From NCBI GenBank assembly GCA_949752745.1, contig OX457028.1:6630095-6694094 (forward strand): a stretch of DNA of 64,000 bases, read 5' to 3'. The position numbers and the translations under genes were made by a program. Each line of letters opens with the position of its first letter. Within the stretch, counting starts at the first letter, position 1. The notes beneath the pieces are model-generated. The model was not told the origin of the DNA. It saw only the letters and a list, made by a program, of their open reading frames with translations, and did no database searches. Source of the stretch: Protula sp. h YS-2021 (lineage: Eukaryota > Annelida > Polychaeta > Sabellida > Serpulidae). Shown piece after piece: positions 23,870 through 38,120 of this stretch.

Positions 23870-26800
23870 ATGGCGGTCTATTATACTGAAAAAAACATGC
23901 AAACTAAAATGGCAACCCGTGGTACCGAACAAGACTGGCAATGTAACAAAAAAGTGTTGGAAAGGAACAAATTTATGCTCGAAAATGACTTAGCAACCGA
24001 TGTTGCTTTTAGAGTATCTGCTTCTCCTCAAGGTCTGTAGACATTTCTTTTTTACTAACTGATATAGTTCTTATCTTAACCGTCAAATTTTTATTCATTT
24101 TACTATTACTCAACATTTACAAACTAAGTAAAAATCTATCCAATGTCACTTAAAATCTAGCTAATGTGGTTCTTATTCGATCTGTCTATGCCTTGCATTA
24201 TTTGCTTGAAATAACCATAGAAACGTGGGAAAATCAAAACCTTGAATTGACCCTGGAATGACAAAATAATCTACTTTCAGTTCGAGTGTTCGCTTTGATC
24301 ACAAATTAACATGCTAATCAGTTAACTTTTGTATATTTAGGAGATATATGAGATAGTGACTTATTTTGAGCCTATATTTTGAGTCAACACAAACTGTTGA
24401 TATTTAGGTCAACAGATTTGAATGATATCCGAAAGAAGCCACTAATTCAATCGCATTTATCTCTAAACAGAGATGCTAAAAAGCGTATATTTATAAATAT
24501 CTTCTTAGCATTCTGTAAAAATCCCAGGGAAGGGAAATATGATTTACATTTTTAATTTCTGGAGAGAAAACAGCACAGAACATTTTTCTTAACATTCACC
24601 ATCACAGAAAAGGTTTGGCAAACATCAGTTCCAAAGACGTAAGGCCTATATTCACATCAATAACAATAGTTACTGGTTATTTTTTCGAAATATAATGACC
24701 TGTCGATCTAGACTTCAATTAGTCTCAAATTAGGTCTAGGGCAGTGTGGTTATTTGAAAACACAATATTAATTTGTTCTTAAATAGCTTGACTGATTTAA
24801 ACAATCTTAATTTGACGAGATGCAGACAATAAAATGAAAATGTGACAAGAAATGCAGAAAATAACATGTAAGTGTGAGGGAAATGCAGACAATAATATGT
24901 CAAGAGAGAATGTGGAATTTTAAAAGCATGACATATTTATAAAGGAACAAACATTTGAAGAGCATGAGGAATTTCTTTTTTTAAATTGAGAACTTTTAAG
25001 AGTATTTTTCATTCGTCAATGACTGACCTTAATCGTAGCAGATACTGAGGTTAAATCATTGCTGCTAACTGAAAAATTTAGATGTGATTTTACTTATTGT
25101 TTTATGTGTTTCAAGTTTCAGCTCCAGAAAAATTGGATTTTGTATTTTAAACAGGTGAACATGAAACTGTGTGAATCCTGTTTCTTTAAATAGCCCAAAC
25201 ATTTAATACGTAAATGAACAGCTGGGTTTAGATGTGCAACAGCGTAGAAAATGTCTATGTTGTTCGCTTTGCACATAAAGACCAGAACAGCAGCTTTGTA
25301 AACATTTAATGTAATTTTTCAGAGAGACCTGTTCCGATCAAAGCACATAAGTATATGCTTATCTCTGCTTCACCGGTCTTTTGGTCAATGTTTTGCGGCG
25401 ACTTTTCCAATGCTGATGACGTCAATGTGAATGACATAGAGCCAGAGGCGTTTAAGGAGATGCTTAGGCAAGTTATGCGATTATTGTTTTTTACATTATT
25501 ATTATTAATATTATTTATTTATTTTTATTATTACTTTTATTGATTAGATCTAAATGCCAAAAAGACAAATACATCATTTGACAGTTTAGCTGCTTTGTTA
25601 ACACATTTTCTTAGCTCTATTGGCAATTAAAGCAAGATAATAGGACAATACAGTCTTTCACTCACCATTTTACTCCTACATTTGCACAGTAATGAATAAG
25701 GGAAACTACAATATGCTGGATGAAAGAGCACCCAAAATATTATAATAGGCAAAAAAATGTAGCTGGTGTTCTATATGTTCGGCCCCATGTATCAAAACAT
25801 AAACAGTTTGTACACTATAAAACAGAGTAGTTGATACAAAGAAAAGAAACGTAATGACATCTAACGTATTTGAAAATCAAACATTTCACTTTTTTGCTCA
25901 GAGTGACAAAAATAAACATTTTCGATACAAACGTTTCGACGATTTAATAAACGGTTTGTGAATTATTATAGACGAGAATGTGTAGATATATGTCCTACAT
26001 CCGGTCTTTGTGATATGGTTTCTCTGTTCTTATATATCTTAAGGAGTTTGAGGTTTACTAATAAAAACATTATTCAATAATTTAGCTGAAGACCATTAAT
26101 AGATATATAAAATACACAGTATATTGATACAGATTTATCTACACTGAAGAACCGGTACTCACTGGAAGCAACGTCATGCACATACTACATGCAGCCAAGA
26201 AGTATCGTCTACTTCTACTTGTCGAGAAGTGCGTGCATTTCTTGGATAAAGAGCTGAATATAAACAACGCTTGCATTTTACTTGAGCACAGTAAGTTCTT
26301 TGGCGAAGAAAATCTAGCCAAGAAGTGCATTGATATAATCGCCAGGAACCCCGCCAAGGCTCTTTCTGATAAGGACTTTATGAGTATATCACAAGCAACT
26401 CTTGTGGCTATACTCGAAAATGATTACCTGAATATTCAAGAAATCAAACTGTTTGAACGTTGCTATGCCTGGGCTGAGGGCAAATGTACAAAAGGCAGAG
26501 CAATTCGGATTGTTTTGGGAGATGCCGTCTACAAAATACGATTTCCCATAATGTCAGGAGCTGATTTTACAGATAAAGTGTGTGCGACAGAAGTGCTTAA
26601 TCAAGATGAGAAACTTGACATCCTTCAATACATAACATCTGCTGAGAAAAACAATAAAAAGTTGGCATTTTGTTGTGAAGCTCGCAAATCATTACCAGCA
26701 CAATGTAAGTATATAATAAACGTGATTTTTCTTTCCTCGAGATCGGAATATCATTTTAAAGAACTAAAAATCAAAAGTATAAAGTAACCGACATGCTTTG

Positions 26801-27379
26801 AGGAGAACTGCGAACCGGCGTTACTAGTAACTGTCTTGTATGATCACGCACATTTTAGCTATACCTGCTAGGAGGGACCACTTAGTATCGCATGCTTTAC
26901 CATGCGTGTCGTAAAATGATCGAGGAAAAGGTGGGCAATTTTGAGATCCGAGATAATCCGTGCGAAGTGCCAATTTTCTTTAAAAGGCTGGGTTTAAATT
27001 TCATTAACTTTTCTGCATTTTCGAAAAAAATCACTCCGAGTTTGGTTAAAAATGGAGGTATTTTTCAAACTTAGTCCTCCGCGTTTTGAGGTCGTTTCAA
27101 AAAGTCATAGACCCACATGGTAAACGCTTGGTACATGAATACCCCCTCAGGTATGCCTGCTGGAACATTTCAGACAGTAACATACTTATGCAAATAATAT
27201 TAATTTTAATTACTAACTTGATTTCGTCTCATCACTACATCAGTTGTAATTTTGATCCCTATTTTTAATACTAATGTAATTAGACAAATAATTTGTTCTG
27301 GGTTTATGTTTCAGACGAATTTTCAACAGGCAAAAAAGCTTCAAGAAGGCACAATGTCTATTATTACGATGATTATTAG
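23870..27379 (+). CDS. BTB-BACK domain protein, BTBD6-like, copy C (4 exons, 314 aa)
   Basis: Exons are 23,870-24,032, 25,323-25,467, 26,133-26,704 and 27,315-27,379. Phases match and intron 2 starts with GC (AG|GCAAGT at 25,468). The BTB domain differs from copy A in the loop after CGDF (SNADDVNVNDIEPEAF). BACK is complete (FERCYAWAEGKC, YKIRFPIMSGADF). The tail is 21 residues ending YYYDDY, as in copy B but with different internal residues (SRRHNV against SRSLSD), so this exon diverges faster than exons 2 and 3. The proposed role as a cullin-3 adaptor without a PHR domain is inferred from the family. The polyadenylation signal is at 27,847-27,852. Confidence 0.88.
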
Positions 27380-28354
27380 AAATGGTTATGGTTATCTAAC
27401 AGAACGAGAATGCAAGCAAAATGGCCATGGTTAAAAAAAACAAGCAAACTCTGGATCCAAAAGCACGTGTGAGGTAGATACATCAACATCAACCATGTGC
27501 ATAATCAAGACAATGAGAGTATCACAATTAAAACATTAGTATTAATGTCATGAGTGGTATTGATAGCACTCTCAAGTGCATGTTCGAGGCAGATACATCA
27601 ACAAGGCAGGAAGAGAGCTTGGCTTACCATGCACATAACTTAGCCTATGACATATCACGCAAAGACATTAGCATTAGTGCCATAAGTGGTATTGATAATA
27701 CGGTCATCTATGAAGAACTTGCTAGTTCATTTGAGATGACTGGACATCATTTGTTACGTATTCCAGATTAACATCTTCTCGTGTCAATGATTTCAAATAA
27801 ACTGAAATATTAATGAAAATGCACCAATATATCAATTAATTAATACAATAAATAATATTAATTAGTGTACTTCTGTTTGTGCTTGCAAGAAATCTGTACT
27901 GTTAGTTATACTTTTAATTTTCCTTTCTTCTACATTTCCATTTTTGCCTGTGCGCTTCTATTTATTCAAGCCCAATTTTGCCAAGCGTTCCTTTGTACGG
28001 AATTAATGCCCAGTAGACAATTTTAGTTAATATGTAATAACCCAGTGTAAGTAAAAACTAGTATCTAATAAACACAATTACCAACACTTAAGTGAATGCT
28101 ACCATGGCTAAACATGTATAAAATGCGTTCCGCAACCCATAAATTTCCTCTATTCTCTTTCAGGTTGCTGCATCCTTTCCATATTCATATCCATATATAT
28201 TTATCCTATACATATAAGCTAGGAGGTCTTTCAGCAACGATGACGTTGTTTTTACCCAGTCCACAAATTTCAATAGGCACAATCTTTAAAATATTATCTA
28301 CTACGCGTCAGATACTGATCTAGTTGACTTGGCGTGTACCTGTTTCATACGAAA

Positions 28355-28765
28355 CACTGTTTGGACGGAGAAATGTTTGATTATTCAGCCATCCCGTGTT
28401 TTGATATCAAACCTGATGGGGGTCTTTATGTGGGAACTGACGCTGCAAGTGTTCCCCAGTGCACATATCGTACCCCATGCGAGCCACTGTTTGGACCGAG
28501 AAAAGTTTATTTCTTCAGCCATCATGTGTTTGATATCAGACGGGGTGGGGGCTGGATATTTTCGAGCGCACTTGGCAAGTGCTCCGCAGTGCATATGTCG
28601 TAACGCATGCCACCCACTGTTTGGACAGAGAAATGTTTATTTCTTCAGCTATCCTGCGCCAGGGAGCGAAGTGGAAAGGCGGGGGCTCGTTATTTGCGAG
28701 CTTCAGTGGCAGGTGCTCACCTGTGCGTGTGTCGTAACATATGCGAGACAACGACAGTAACTGTC
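28355..28765. repeat. 120-bp tandem repeat, unit C
   Basis: Three to four copies of the repeat described at 6,855. Confidence 0.7.
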
Positions 28766-29254
28766 CAAGTAACGGACACGACGCCAATGCAGAAATTCCC
28801 GGGGGTAACAACTGACATATTAAACAAGTTAATTTTTTAAAACAACCCTCAAAAGCAGAGTGGTTTAAAATAACTATCCCTCCATAACCAAACGCATAAG
28901 TTTCAAAAGAATCCCTCAAATCGGGACCTTGATCACGCATTTCGAAGATTTAACAACCACGTTATGTCTTGATTTTGCTTCATCTTTGAAATTTTATTGA
29001 TTCTGTAACACGCTCTTATTTAATCAATTATATATGTCATTGACGGTACAACAGAAAAAAGCATTAATGATGGAAATTGTAATACAATGGGATAATAAAG
29101 CAATTTATTCTATATATCCTAATAAAATATATCAGCTATATCAAATTTACAAATATATCACGAAAAGAAATGTTCTGTTATTACTTAGCGGAAACACATT
29201 TCCGATTTTGTTTAATACATGTACATGACTACATACATATTAGAAAATTTATAC

Positions 29255-30055
29255 TTTTTTAAATGCAGGGTCAGGTTGGCATCTGCGATTCACAATATAT
29301 AGGCTACAGTCGAGCTAGAAAGTCCGCAAACAATCTCCCTGGATATTACTAACAAACTCTTTCTCGCCCGTTCTCCTTCATGCCACTTCTACATCATATG
29401 ATGTTATCGCATTTATTTCTACAAGAACTCAACAATCTTCTTTCCTAAATCCTGAGCAAAGCCAATGCTTGTGCCCCTATCGATAAAAACATAAGAACGC
29501 TGTTTTCTGCTTTAACCAAGATTAATAAGAAAACTAAAGCAGTGGCGGAAAACATAATTACTAGAAGAAGAGTTATATAAGTCCAAAGGGAAAAGTTCAA
29601 CACCCCTCACCCCCGTATCCCCTCCACCCCATCCACCAGTCTATTGTTTCTAATATTTGGCAGTTCAGGAGTATTAAGCTGCTAGAGAAGTACTTGGTTT
29701 TTAAACAACACCATGGATTATCAAGATTGCTGTTTTAGGACTTTCTTTTGCCTGCAAGTTTATTGGAAAAGTGTGAAGAAATGAAAAAAAAAGTAAAATA
29801 TGCACATAAATTTCACAAAGTAATAATTCATTACATGACTTTTTCTAAGTAACCTTGCTAATTCACATCTTCAGTTTTTATTATTGCGTCTTTTCTGTAG
29901 AAGTGTGAAACCGATTATATTTTCAATATTTTGCTTAGTTGCAAGGCTAGGTGTGATTGTTGCCTTTAAAGCTCCCACAATAACAAATAACATGCAGCAG
30001 CGGAAAATGGCACGGAATAACCACCAACCTAAATAACCATACAGAGCAATCTATT
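29255..30055 (-). pseudogene. SLC18B1-like transporter pseudo-exons 7 and 6, unit C
   Basis: Exon 7 is at 29,255-29,355 and exon 6 at 29,938-30,055, with the same TGA and TAG as units A and B. There is no CT tract between them here. Further upstream, 30,590-30,785 holds a partial exon 1 remnant. Confidence 0.75.
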
Positions 30056-30120
30056 CGGATGGTTTCATGAGTGAGTAATAATAATTATGCATTTAACTTT
30101 AATTCACCACTATAAGTAGA

Positions 30121-30122
<2 letters not shown>

Positions 30123-30201
<79 letters not shown>
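30123..30201. repeat. (AT)n microsatellite
   Basis: A pure AT run of about 79 bases. Confidence 0.95.
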
Positions 30202-30203
<2 letters not shown>

Positions 30204-32827
30204 GTGCCTGTGTCTATGGTCTGTGGTTTTTTTGATATATTGAACTATAGAAATGTTGACAATATCCTTGTGATAGAAGAAAATACCAATTGTCTTAATG
30301 GTAATGGTAGTTTGCTTTACTCAGAACCAGGGAAACAAACTGTCACAGTGTATTAAAAGTGTTGGCACACCATATCACCAATACGTAGGTCCCGCACACG
30401 TTATTGGTCGTCTTGCTCTATACGTAAGAGGTGTAGGGTGTGGTCTTAAATGTGTGTACGCAGATTTAAGGTGTTCCCCAAAACCCTCTTTTTCTTGTTA
30501 GAAAAATTTTAAATCTTAATTTTAACATAAATTGAGTATTTAGTTATTATAAAATATCAAATAGTTTGGAAATAATGGCGAAAATTGCTTATCAAAAGGG
30601 AAATAGAATGAACTTATTTCCATATAAAATCATTCCAACACTATCATAAAAGTTATTGATATGTATACAATATTTGTTACCCGCTTATGTCATAGATGTG
30701 CTGCCGTATGACGTTGTTCCGCATGACGTCATTACCCGGCATCTTTCTATCGGCGAATATACACTACCGTTATATATAGACATTTTATGGATCTGACATT
30801 GCTTCGGTGAACAATCCTGGTTGTATCTATTATTGTGTTTTTATATTTAAACCAGATTTATATCAGAGAATGCACACCTAACCTTTTATCATATACTGCT
30901 TGATATTCTGTAACATTATTTTTTCCATTGCACTGGAGCTGCCTTTTATTAAGTCCTTGAATAATGAATTTAACTTTAGTTTAGAAATTAAAAAAAAGAA
31001 GATGCTAGTAAACAAAATCATGAAAAGTGTTATGTACGTCTTTACACAAAGGTGTAACTTTAACCACCTTTAAGTGTTTTCATCTAAAAGTATATTACGT
31101 GTCATTATACAGATACATGTACATGACAAGGTTATGTAATACGAGCAAAAAGAATAAGTTTTCTGTTCGCAGCCTTAGAGAAGTCATATTTGTCGTTATC
31201 CTGTGCATTATTTATTCTTATATAGAAGCAATATGGCATTGCCAAGGTTATGTCTTAAGGCTTTTTAGGCGGCACTGTGCAATGCATTTTGTGCAATTTC
31301 TCAAGTTTGCACTTTTTGCCATATAACAAGCCTCAAATAAATAGTAAGTTTAACAAACAGAGACGAATTATCGAAAGGATGTCTCTATTTGATCGCATCA
31401 TAAAATCTTGTGAGAACCCTGTAGCTGTCGCGCCCTTTCAATTCTTAATATTTTTAAAAGCATTAAAGATGATTTATAAATACAGGGGATTGGTCCTTGA
31501 ACGTGACCAAAAATTCGGTGCCACACGTCTGGCAGCAAACATTAGATCCCTGCCAGCGACCCGCAATTCCCTTTTAGGCAATATTTTTATAACACGTCCG
31601 CACCAACATATCACGACTTGAATGCTTATTCTAGCATTGCAATGAATTCATGTCCAGATTCCAAGTTCACTTTGCTGTACTGCTTTGTACTGCATACAAT
31701 CGAAGCTTACCAGAATCTAGGGAGGAAAGCTTGAATTTTAATCACAGTAAATATAGCGTACCAAACGAGGTGATACTCTGCTCTGATTTTGAATTCCATT
31801 CTTCGCTTGTTTGTCTCTCTGTAAGCTTTTGGTATCAATGAGGATGGAACCACACGAAGTGCTTTCTGCTGACTGGAGACATCTCAGTGTCATTTTCCGT
31901 CGCCGACGTATCCGGAGAGTGAGATATTTAGCGCTCAAACCTCATCACAAACGAAACCACCAGATACCACCAGATACATGCAGCTAATCAGTAGAATATT
32001 TCTTTGGCTAGATCCTATTCCACCCCACAACTCTGTAGACACGTTCAGGCTTCTCTGCAATGTGGTGTGTCAGGTGTCATTATTGTAGCATCGGAAGTCC
32101 AACCCGACCCCCCCCCCCAATTATTCGATACGTCTGTGTGTCGCCGCCCTGCTTCCTGACGTGACTGCGCGAAGGTCCCAGCCTATGCCCAGAATATTTA
32201 AATGAAGGTTACTGACGAAAAGCTGATTAAAATTGCTGAAGCGGATTTTGTTTGTTTCAGCTGTAGCACTCCCGTTACTACCAACATTTCGAAAATATTC
32301 ATCTGAATTATGTCTGATAGTGCCTGATTTGAATGTCAGCATTGATTCTGTGGCATGTTCTGCTGGCAGCCGCGGAAGAAAAAGAAGTGTTTTTCCCCTT
32401 GGCATAGTATTATCCATGAAGCCGATTAGGAACAGGCCATTGCTCACGACACCTTTCTGTTTTCTAGCAGCTCTCTCTACTAATAGTCATAAGTTTGTAT
32501 AGCCCATACATCAGGAATTACGTTTATTTCTTCTGCAGAGAAAGGCATTGTACAAAAGCTCTGCGACGTACGGTTATTTTTTTCAGCAAGTGTTTAACAG
32601 ATTTACTTCTCTTCTTCTACAAAGAAAGATCATAAACTGGAGCTGTGCCACATAGGTTATTTTACTTTTTAAGCTGAAAAATGCAAATTAAAAAAATGCC
32701 ATGACAGCTATGACCTTAGTTTATACGCGCCATTTCTCGGAACTTCCACTTCAATTGACATAAGTATTCTGTTACCAAACTGGCGAGGGACTCTTAGTAG
32801 TGTAGAAACAAAAGTTCCACGCAAGGA

Positions 32828-32985
32828 AGTGACGTTATAATGACGTCACAGGTGGCGTAGAAATCTCATAGGGTTTCTGTCAAGGTTTTTTTATAAAGCG
32901 AGCGCCTGTTCGAATCACGTCATAATGACGCCATAATGACGTGATGATGACGACATAACATGATGACGTCATGATGACATCACAA
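32828..32985. promoter_or_regulatory. Cluster of TGACGTCA/TGACGT motifs, unit D
   Basis: Near copy of 672-835, followed by the telomere-like motif at 33,011-33,026. Confidence 0.4.
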
Positions 32986-33234
32986 CAACGTTAGACTCTC
33001 CTAAGTGGTATAACCCTAACCCTAGGTCATAGAGTGTGTTATGAATGTGTATGATGACCGTGCATTATGAACGAGCACGTTATGAATATGTAAGGTAGGT
33101 ACTATGTACTGACCCCCCCCCCCCAGGACAAACTATGTACTGACCCCCCCCCCCGGACATACTATGTACTGACAACACCCCCCTAGGACACTAGGACATA
33201 CTATGTGCCGACACCCCACCCTTCCCCAGGAGAG

Positions 33235-33690
33235 CAAAATTCAGCCAAAACAGAAAAAAGTGCGATAACTTCCGTCGTGGTTAACCGATTTGCATGAAAA
33301 TTTTACAGTTTCATTAAGTTTTACATCTAGTTTTGACATAAAGTAATCACAGGCCATTTGCACAGGTGGTGGTGTGCATAATGGTTTTGCTTTAAAGTTT
33401 TAACTTTTTAAAAAGTGAAAAAAATACATAACTTCCGTCATGGATTTACCGATTTGAATGAAAATATCACCGTTTGATTCAGTTTTATATCTAGTTTTAA
33501 CATAAATTGGTCATAGGCTATTTGCACAGGTGGCTGTATGCATAATTGTTTCAACTTAAAATTTTAACTTTAAAAAAGTGAAAAAGTAGATAACTTCCTT
33601 CTCTTGGTTAAGCGATTTGAATGAAAATTTCACCGTTTGATTTAGTTTTATGTCTATAAAATGATTATAGACTATTTGCACAGGTGGCTG
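33235..33690. repeat. 163-bp tandem repeat, unit D (about 3 copies)
   Basis: Near-identical to 1,078-1,530. Confidence 0.75.
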
Positions 33691-33815
33691 TAAGCACTTT
33701 GTGAGGGAAGAGCACACCATTGAAAGATGTGTTCGAATGGTATGCCCATTCAAAGATGTGTTCCAATGGCAAGCCCATTCAAAGACGTGTTATTTTTGGA
33801 ACATATTATGTCATG

Positions 33816-34086
33816 GTCAACAAGTTGTTGTACAACAATTGTTTAACAAGTTGTTCAACATGCTGTTGTTCAACATGTTGTTCAACAAGTTCAACATGTT
33901 CATCATGTTGTTGAACAAGTTGAACATGCTCAACATGTTCAACATGTTGTTGAACGTGTTCAACATGTTGTTGAACAGGTTGAACATGGTCAATATGTTG
34001 TTCAACATGTTGTTCAACAAGTTGAACATGTTTTTCAACAAGTTGTACAAAATTTGTTCAACAAGTTGTTGTTCAACATGTTGTAG
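33816..34086. repeat. Self-complementary 'GTTCAACATGTTGAAC' array, unit D
   Basis: Near-identical to the array of unit A, with a short deletion at its left edge (near 33,817). Confidence 0.75.
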
Positions 34087-34525
34087 TTCAAGCTATTGAT
34101 GCAACAACAATGGCAGGTAGTTCAGAAATCATTTCAAAATTCAAGGTAAAAATATTTACGGTTTGGCCGCTGCGCTGCCGCTGCGCTGCGCTGACAAAAA
34201 ATCGATGTAAACTTGACTTTCACCGTGACCATATTCATTAACAATGTGTATCCACAATTGTTCACCCTCTTGCTTTACGCTAGTGATCGTACAGCATTTG
34301 CAAAGTAGACACGTATTGATTTTACACAGGCATATACGGTCTGCCTCTCCAAACATAACGAGTCATATGCGAGGATCAAAGTCTTTACTGTGTGAGGATG
34401 TCGATGAGTGATATACAATAACAGACTTTTTGGATAAAGTACCTAGTTCAATTGAGAATGATAGAGAATATCACACCGGAATAAAACCGGAACAGCACCT
34501 GTGTCACGCTCAATCCCAGCGACAA

Positions 34526-34535
34526 TATATAAAAG
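34526..34535 (+). promoter_or_regulatory. TATA box of BTB gene D
   Basis: TATATAAAAG, identical in sequence and spacing to copy A. Confidence 0.65.
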
Positions 34536-34600
34536 AGCACAATTCAGCAAACTAGTGAAACTGTGTTGTTCTAAATGGGAAAGTGAAAGTGACGACTAAA

Positions 34601-37600
34601 ATGGCGGCCTATTATGCTGAAAAGAATGGGCAATGTAAAATGGCAACCCGTGGTACTGAACAAGACTGGCAATGTAACAAAAAAGTGTTGGAAAGGAACA
34701 AATTTATGCTCGAAAATGACTCAGCAGCCGATGTTGTTTTCAGAGTATCTGCTTCTCCTCAAGGTCTGTAGACATTTCTTTTTTTATTAACTGATATAGT
34801 TCTTGTCTTCACCGTCAGAATTTTATTCATTTTACTATTACTATGTTTATTTAATTTATTAAATGAAGAAATTGCATCAGAATAGTGCAGTACTCAACAT
34901 TTACAAAATACGCAAAAAATCTATCCAATGTCACTTAAAAGCTAGCTGATGTGGTTCTTGTTCGATTTGCCTGTGCCTTGCATTGTTCGCTTGACTGCTA
35001 ACTGTTGTATATTCAGGAGATATAGGAGATATTGACTTATTTTGAGCCAATATTTTGAGTCAACATAAGCTGTTGACCTTTCGGTCAACATTTCTGAATG
35101 CCTTCTGAAAGAAGCTACTAATTCAATTGTATTTTAGATCTGAACAGAGATGCCTGTTTAAAAAGCACATGTTCTTATAAATATCTTCTTAGTATTCTAT
35201 AAAAATCCTAAGGAAGGGAAATATGATTCACATGTTGAATTTCTGAAGAAAAAACGGCACAGCAACTTTTCCTTTACATTTACTCTCACAGAAAACGATT
35301 GGCAAACATTAATTCCAAAGGTGCAAGGCTTATATTTACATCGTACAGATGATAGCTGCTGGTTATTGCTTCGAAATGTGATGGCTTGTCGACAAAGACT
35401 TTAAATAGTCTCAAATTAGGTCTAGGGCTGTGTGGTTATTTTAGAACGCAATATTAATTTATTCTCAAATAGCTTGCCTGACTTAAACCATCTTATTTGG
35501 CGAGAAATACAGACAATAACATGTAAATGTGACGATAAATGCAGACAATAACATGTAAATGTGACGATAAATGCAGACAATAACATGTAAATGTGACGAT
35601 AAATGCAGACAATAACATGTAAATGTGACGAGAAATGTCGACAATAACATGTAAATGTGACGATTAATGCAGACAATAACATGTAAATATGACGAGAAAT
35701 GCAGACAATAACATGTAAATGTGACGAGAAATGCCGACAATAACATGTAAATGTGACGATAAATGCAGACAATAACATGTAAATATGACGAGAAATGCAG
35801 ACAATAACATGTAAATGTGACGAGAAATGCCGACAATAACATGTAAATGTGACGATAAATGCAGACAGTAACATGTAAATGTGACGAGAAATGCAGACAA
35901 TAACATGTAAATGTGACGAGAAATGCAGACAATAACATATTAAGCGAGAATGTGGAATTTGAAAAGCATAAGATGTCTAAAAAAGAATATAAATTTGAAG
36001 AGCATGTGAACTTTTTAAAGAATGAGAACTTTCAAGATTATTTACATTCGTCAATGATTGAGCTTAATCGTGGAAAATACTGGGTTAAATCAATGTGACT
36101 AACTGAAAAATTTAGATTTATTTTAATTATTCTTTTATGTGTTTCAAGTGTTCAGCTCCAGGAAAATTGGATTTTGTATTTGAAACAGGTGAACATGAAA
36201 TTATGTGAATTCTATTTCTCTGAATTGTCCGAACATTTAATACGTAGATGGGCACCTGGGTTCAGATGTGCAACAGCGTAGGAAATGAGCATCTGGGCTC
36301 AGATGTGTGTCTATACTGTTCGCTTTGCACATAAAGACCAGGACAGATGCTTTGTATATATTTACACATTTAATGTTATTTTTCAGAGATACCTGTTCCG
36401 ATCAAAGCACACAAGTATATGCTCATCTCGGCTTCACCCGTCTTCTGGTCAATGTTTTGTGGCGACTTTCCCGATGTTGATGACGTCATTTTGAATGACG
36501 TAGAGCCAGATGCGTTTAAGGAGATACTTAGGCAAGTTATGTGATTGTTGTTCATTATATTATTATTTTGTTATTTATCTGCTTGTTATTATTGTTATTA
36601 TTATGATTATTATTATTAGTGATAGTAGTATTAGTAGTAGTAGAAGTAGTAGTACTATTACTTCTATTACTGGATTAGATATAGATGCCAAAAAAGACAA
36701 ATACATCATTTCACAGTTTTTTTGTTAAGATTGACAAAGTCGATGTAGATTTATGCCCTACATTCCGTCTTTTTCGATATGGTTTCTCTTTTTGTGTATA
36801 TCTTAAGCAGTTTGAGGTTAACTAATAAACACATTTATTCAATAATTCAATTGAAGACCATTGATAAATATATAAAACACACATTATATTGGTACAGATT
36901 TATCTACACTGAAGAACCGGTACTTACTGGAAGCAACGTTATGCACATACTACACGCAGCCCAGAAGTATCTTCTACTTCTACTTGTCCAGAAATGCGTG
37001 GATTTCTTGGATAAAGAGCTAAATACAAACAACGCTTGTATTGTACTTGAGCACAGCAGGTTCTTTGGCGAAGAAAATCTAGCCAAGACATGCATTGATA
37101 TAATCGCCAGGAACCCCGCCAAAGCTCTTTCTGCCAAGGACTTTATGAGTATATCGCAAGCAACTCTCACGGCTATACTCGAAAATGATTATCTAAATAT
37201 TCAAGAAATCAAGCTGTTTGAACGTTGCTATGCCTGGGCCAAGGGCAAATGTACAAGAGGCGTAGCAATTCGGAGTGTTTTGGGAGATACCGTCTACAAA
37301 ATACGATTTCCCATAATGTCAGGAGCTGATTTTACAGATAGAGTGTGTGCAACAGAAGTGCTTAATCAAGATGAGAAACTTGAGATCCTTCAATACATAA
37401 CATCTGCTAATAAAAAGACTAGAAAGTTAACATTTTGTTGTGAACCTCGCAAGTCATTATCAACACAATGTAAGTAAAAAATATCGCGTGATTTTTCTTT
37501 CGTCGAGGCCTGAATATTATTGGTAAGAACGTATTTTAGGTATATCGGCTCGAGGGGAAGTACATAGCATCATATGTGTTACCAATCGTGTCCAAAAACA

Positions 37601-38120
37601 TCAGGGAGAAAGGAGATAATTTGAGGCCAGAGGCGGTCTGTGCGTAGTACCAATTTCTTTAAAAGAAGGGGGAGTAAATTTTATTCACTTCTCCGCTTTT
37701 TCGACAAAAAGAGGGTTTTTTACGTAAACTCGTTCCGAGTTTGGCTAAAAATGGGGGTATTTTTTCAAACTAAGAATTCCGTGTTTGGGGTCGTTTCAAA
37801 ATGTCATACACACCCACGGTAACCAGTTGGTAAATGAGTGTCTAGCTCCAGTATGCCTGCTTGAAAATTTCACACAGTTATATACTAATGTAAATAATAT
37901 TGATCTTAACATAATTAGTTTGATTTCGTCTTATCAGTACATCTGTCATAAAATATGTGCAAGTATCTTACGCTTCTGGTTGTAATTTCGATCCGGATTT
38001 TAAATGCTCTTATAATTTGTTCTTTTTTATGTTGCAGACGTGAATAACAGAGTCGAAAAAACCAATCGAAAAGTACCTCAAGGTTACGGTTCGGGTTATG
38101 GTTATAACGCACACTGGTAA
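34601..38120 (+). CDS. BTB-BACK domain protein, BTBD6-like, copy D (4 exons, 320 aa)
   Basis: Exons are 34,601-34,763, 36,387-36,531, 36,898-37,469 and 38,038-38,120. Phases and the GC donor of intron 2 (36,532) are as in copy A. It differs from copy A at only a handful of residues: SAAD for LATD before the first BTB strand, MSIS for MTIS, AILEN for AIFEN, CTRG for CIRG, GDTV for GDAV and KTNRK for KTTRK. The tail ends GYGSGYGYNAHW. No disabling change is present. The 3' flank has lost about 207 bases relative to copy A. The polyadenylation signal is at 38,340-38,345. Confidence 0.9.
35499..35942. repeat. 32-bp minisatellite in intron 1 of BTB gene D (about 14 copies)
   Basis: Same copy number and variant order as 3,365-3,808, so the expansion predates the split of A and D. 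Confidence 0.9.

Larger units (their letters stand above)
20127..32285. repeat. Tandem unit C
   Basis: The longest unit (about 12.2 kb), enlarged by an insertion at 22,147-23,395 and by one in intron 2 of the BTB gene (about 25,588-25,890). The joins to B and D are clean and occur at the same 'catttcgaaaatattc' sequence. Confidence 0.85.
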
